DNA from: Gammaproteobacteria bacterium
GTDB lineage: Bacteria; Pseudomonadota; Gammaproteobacteria; DSM-16500
DNA: 13,832 nt
NCBI GenBank assembly: GCA_021323555.1
Contig: JAJONP010000069.1
Location: forward strand, 1-13,832
Direction: 5' to 3'
The position numbers were made by a program, and so were the translations under genes. Below, in pieces: positions 13,734 to 13,832 of the stretch. Position 1 is the stretch's first letter, and the number at the start of each line of letters is the position of its first letter. Below the pieces are notes generated by a model that had not been told where the DNA came from, did not search any database, and worked only from the letters and a program-made list of their open reading frames with translations.

Positions 13734-13832
13734 TGTCAAAGTCAATGAAAATTCCATAGCTAAGGACAAAGAAAATTCCATAGCAACAGACAAAAAATTT
13801 TTATTTATTCTCCTTCTTGTTTTGAATATTTT
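13734..13832. mobile_element. Left end of an unidentified (IS21-like) element
   Basis: The reverse-transcriptase similarity breaks off exactly at a TG dinucleotide (13734-13735, TGTCAAAGTCAATG), followed by tandem repeats. A terminal TG and several internal repeats near the tip are the layout of IS21-family ends. No gene of the element is inside the window, so the family is inferred from architecture only. Confidence 0.4.
13747..13794. repeat. Two 24-bp direct repeats
   Basis: Unit 1 (13747-13770) and unit 2 (13771-13794) share GAAAATTCCATAGC, then differ slightly (TAAGGACAAA against AACAGACAAA). They are directly adjacent. They probably are transposase-binding sites of the element that truncated the intron. 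The period equals that of the array at 279-403, but the sequence is different. Confidence 0.75.

Larger units (their letters stand above)
13186..13832 (+). pseudogene. ltrA: Group II intron reverse transcriptase/maturase, truncated
   Basis: An intron-encoded protein that normally acts as reverse transcriptase and splicing maturase. The TTG start (MIPTKSFEIPK) lies five bases after AGGAGG at 13175-13180. The family pattern follows: AYKLVRANAGAAGVDKQSLE, LWNRMSSGSYFPPPVKGVPI, LLGVPTVCDRIAQMVVK, DSYGYRPKKSALDAV, and RCWKYDWVIEFDIKGLFDN with the first catalytic Asp at residue 138. The match ends near residue 183 at LNAPMQVSDGKVV. The expected KGTPQGG block, the YADD box, and the maturase and endonuclease domains are missing. 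The frame stays open to the window edge, but only by reading into the 24-bp repeats and AT-rich DNA of the inserted element. Not functional. Confidence 0.9.

Overview
The window looks like accessory DNA from an AT-rich gammaproteobacterium that lives with eukaryotic cells, most likely a member of the Legionellales (Legionella/Coxiella-type). This assignment is inference. It rests on the low GC content, the pile-up of decayed insertion sequences, and a TPR protein that ends in a eukaryote-type CaaX prenylation box.

Layout. Positions 1-2268 are a mobile-element graveyard: the first codons of an unknown minus-strand gene, an array of 24-bp repeats that look like transposase-binding sites, a small unidentified ORF reading out of that array, and a heavily frameshifted IS4-family (Tn5/IS50-like) transposase. 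Positions 2453-10937 hold six intact plus-strand genes, nearly all for signal transduction: a soluble PAS-PAS histidine kinase overlapping a FixJ/LuxR-type response regulator; a stand-alone receiver protein; a TPR protein with a C-terminal CVIL box; a 537-aa protein with an unrecognised N-terminal region and a C-terminal receiver; and a 923-aa hybrid kinase (PAS-PAS-HisKA-HATPase-receiver) that ends in a single hydrophobic segment. From 11033 to the end lies a nested set of mobile elements: an IS66-family element (tnpA, tnpB, broken tnpC), split at 12617 by a group II intron whose reverse transcriptase is cut at about 13734 by another repeat-ended element.

How the genes may work together. The first kinase and the FixJ-like regulator form a classical translationally coupled pair. 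Two near-identical 14-bp palindromes lie 21 bp apart directly behind the regulator gene and upstream of the stand-alone receiver gene, so the regulator may act there. The hybrid kinase and the 537-aa receiver protein have similar hybrid-type receivers, but no HPt phosphotransfer protein is visible in the window. The TPR protein has no signalling domain and may be a host-directed effector co-inherited with the signalling genes.

Most noteworthy: the CaaX-tailed TPR protein; the hybrid kinase with a fungal-style histidine-kinase dimerisation region and a tail-anchor-like C-terminus; the twin palindromes; and the IS66 / group II intron / third-element nesting.
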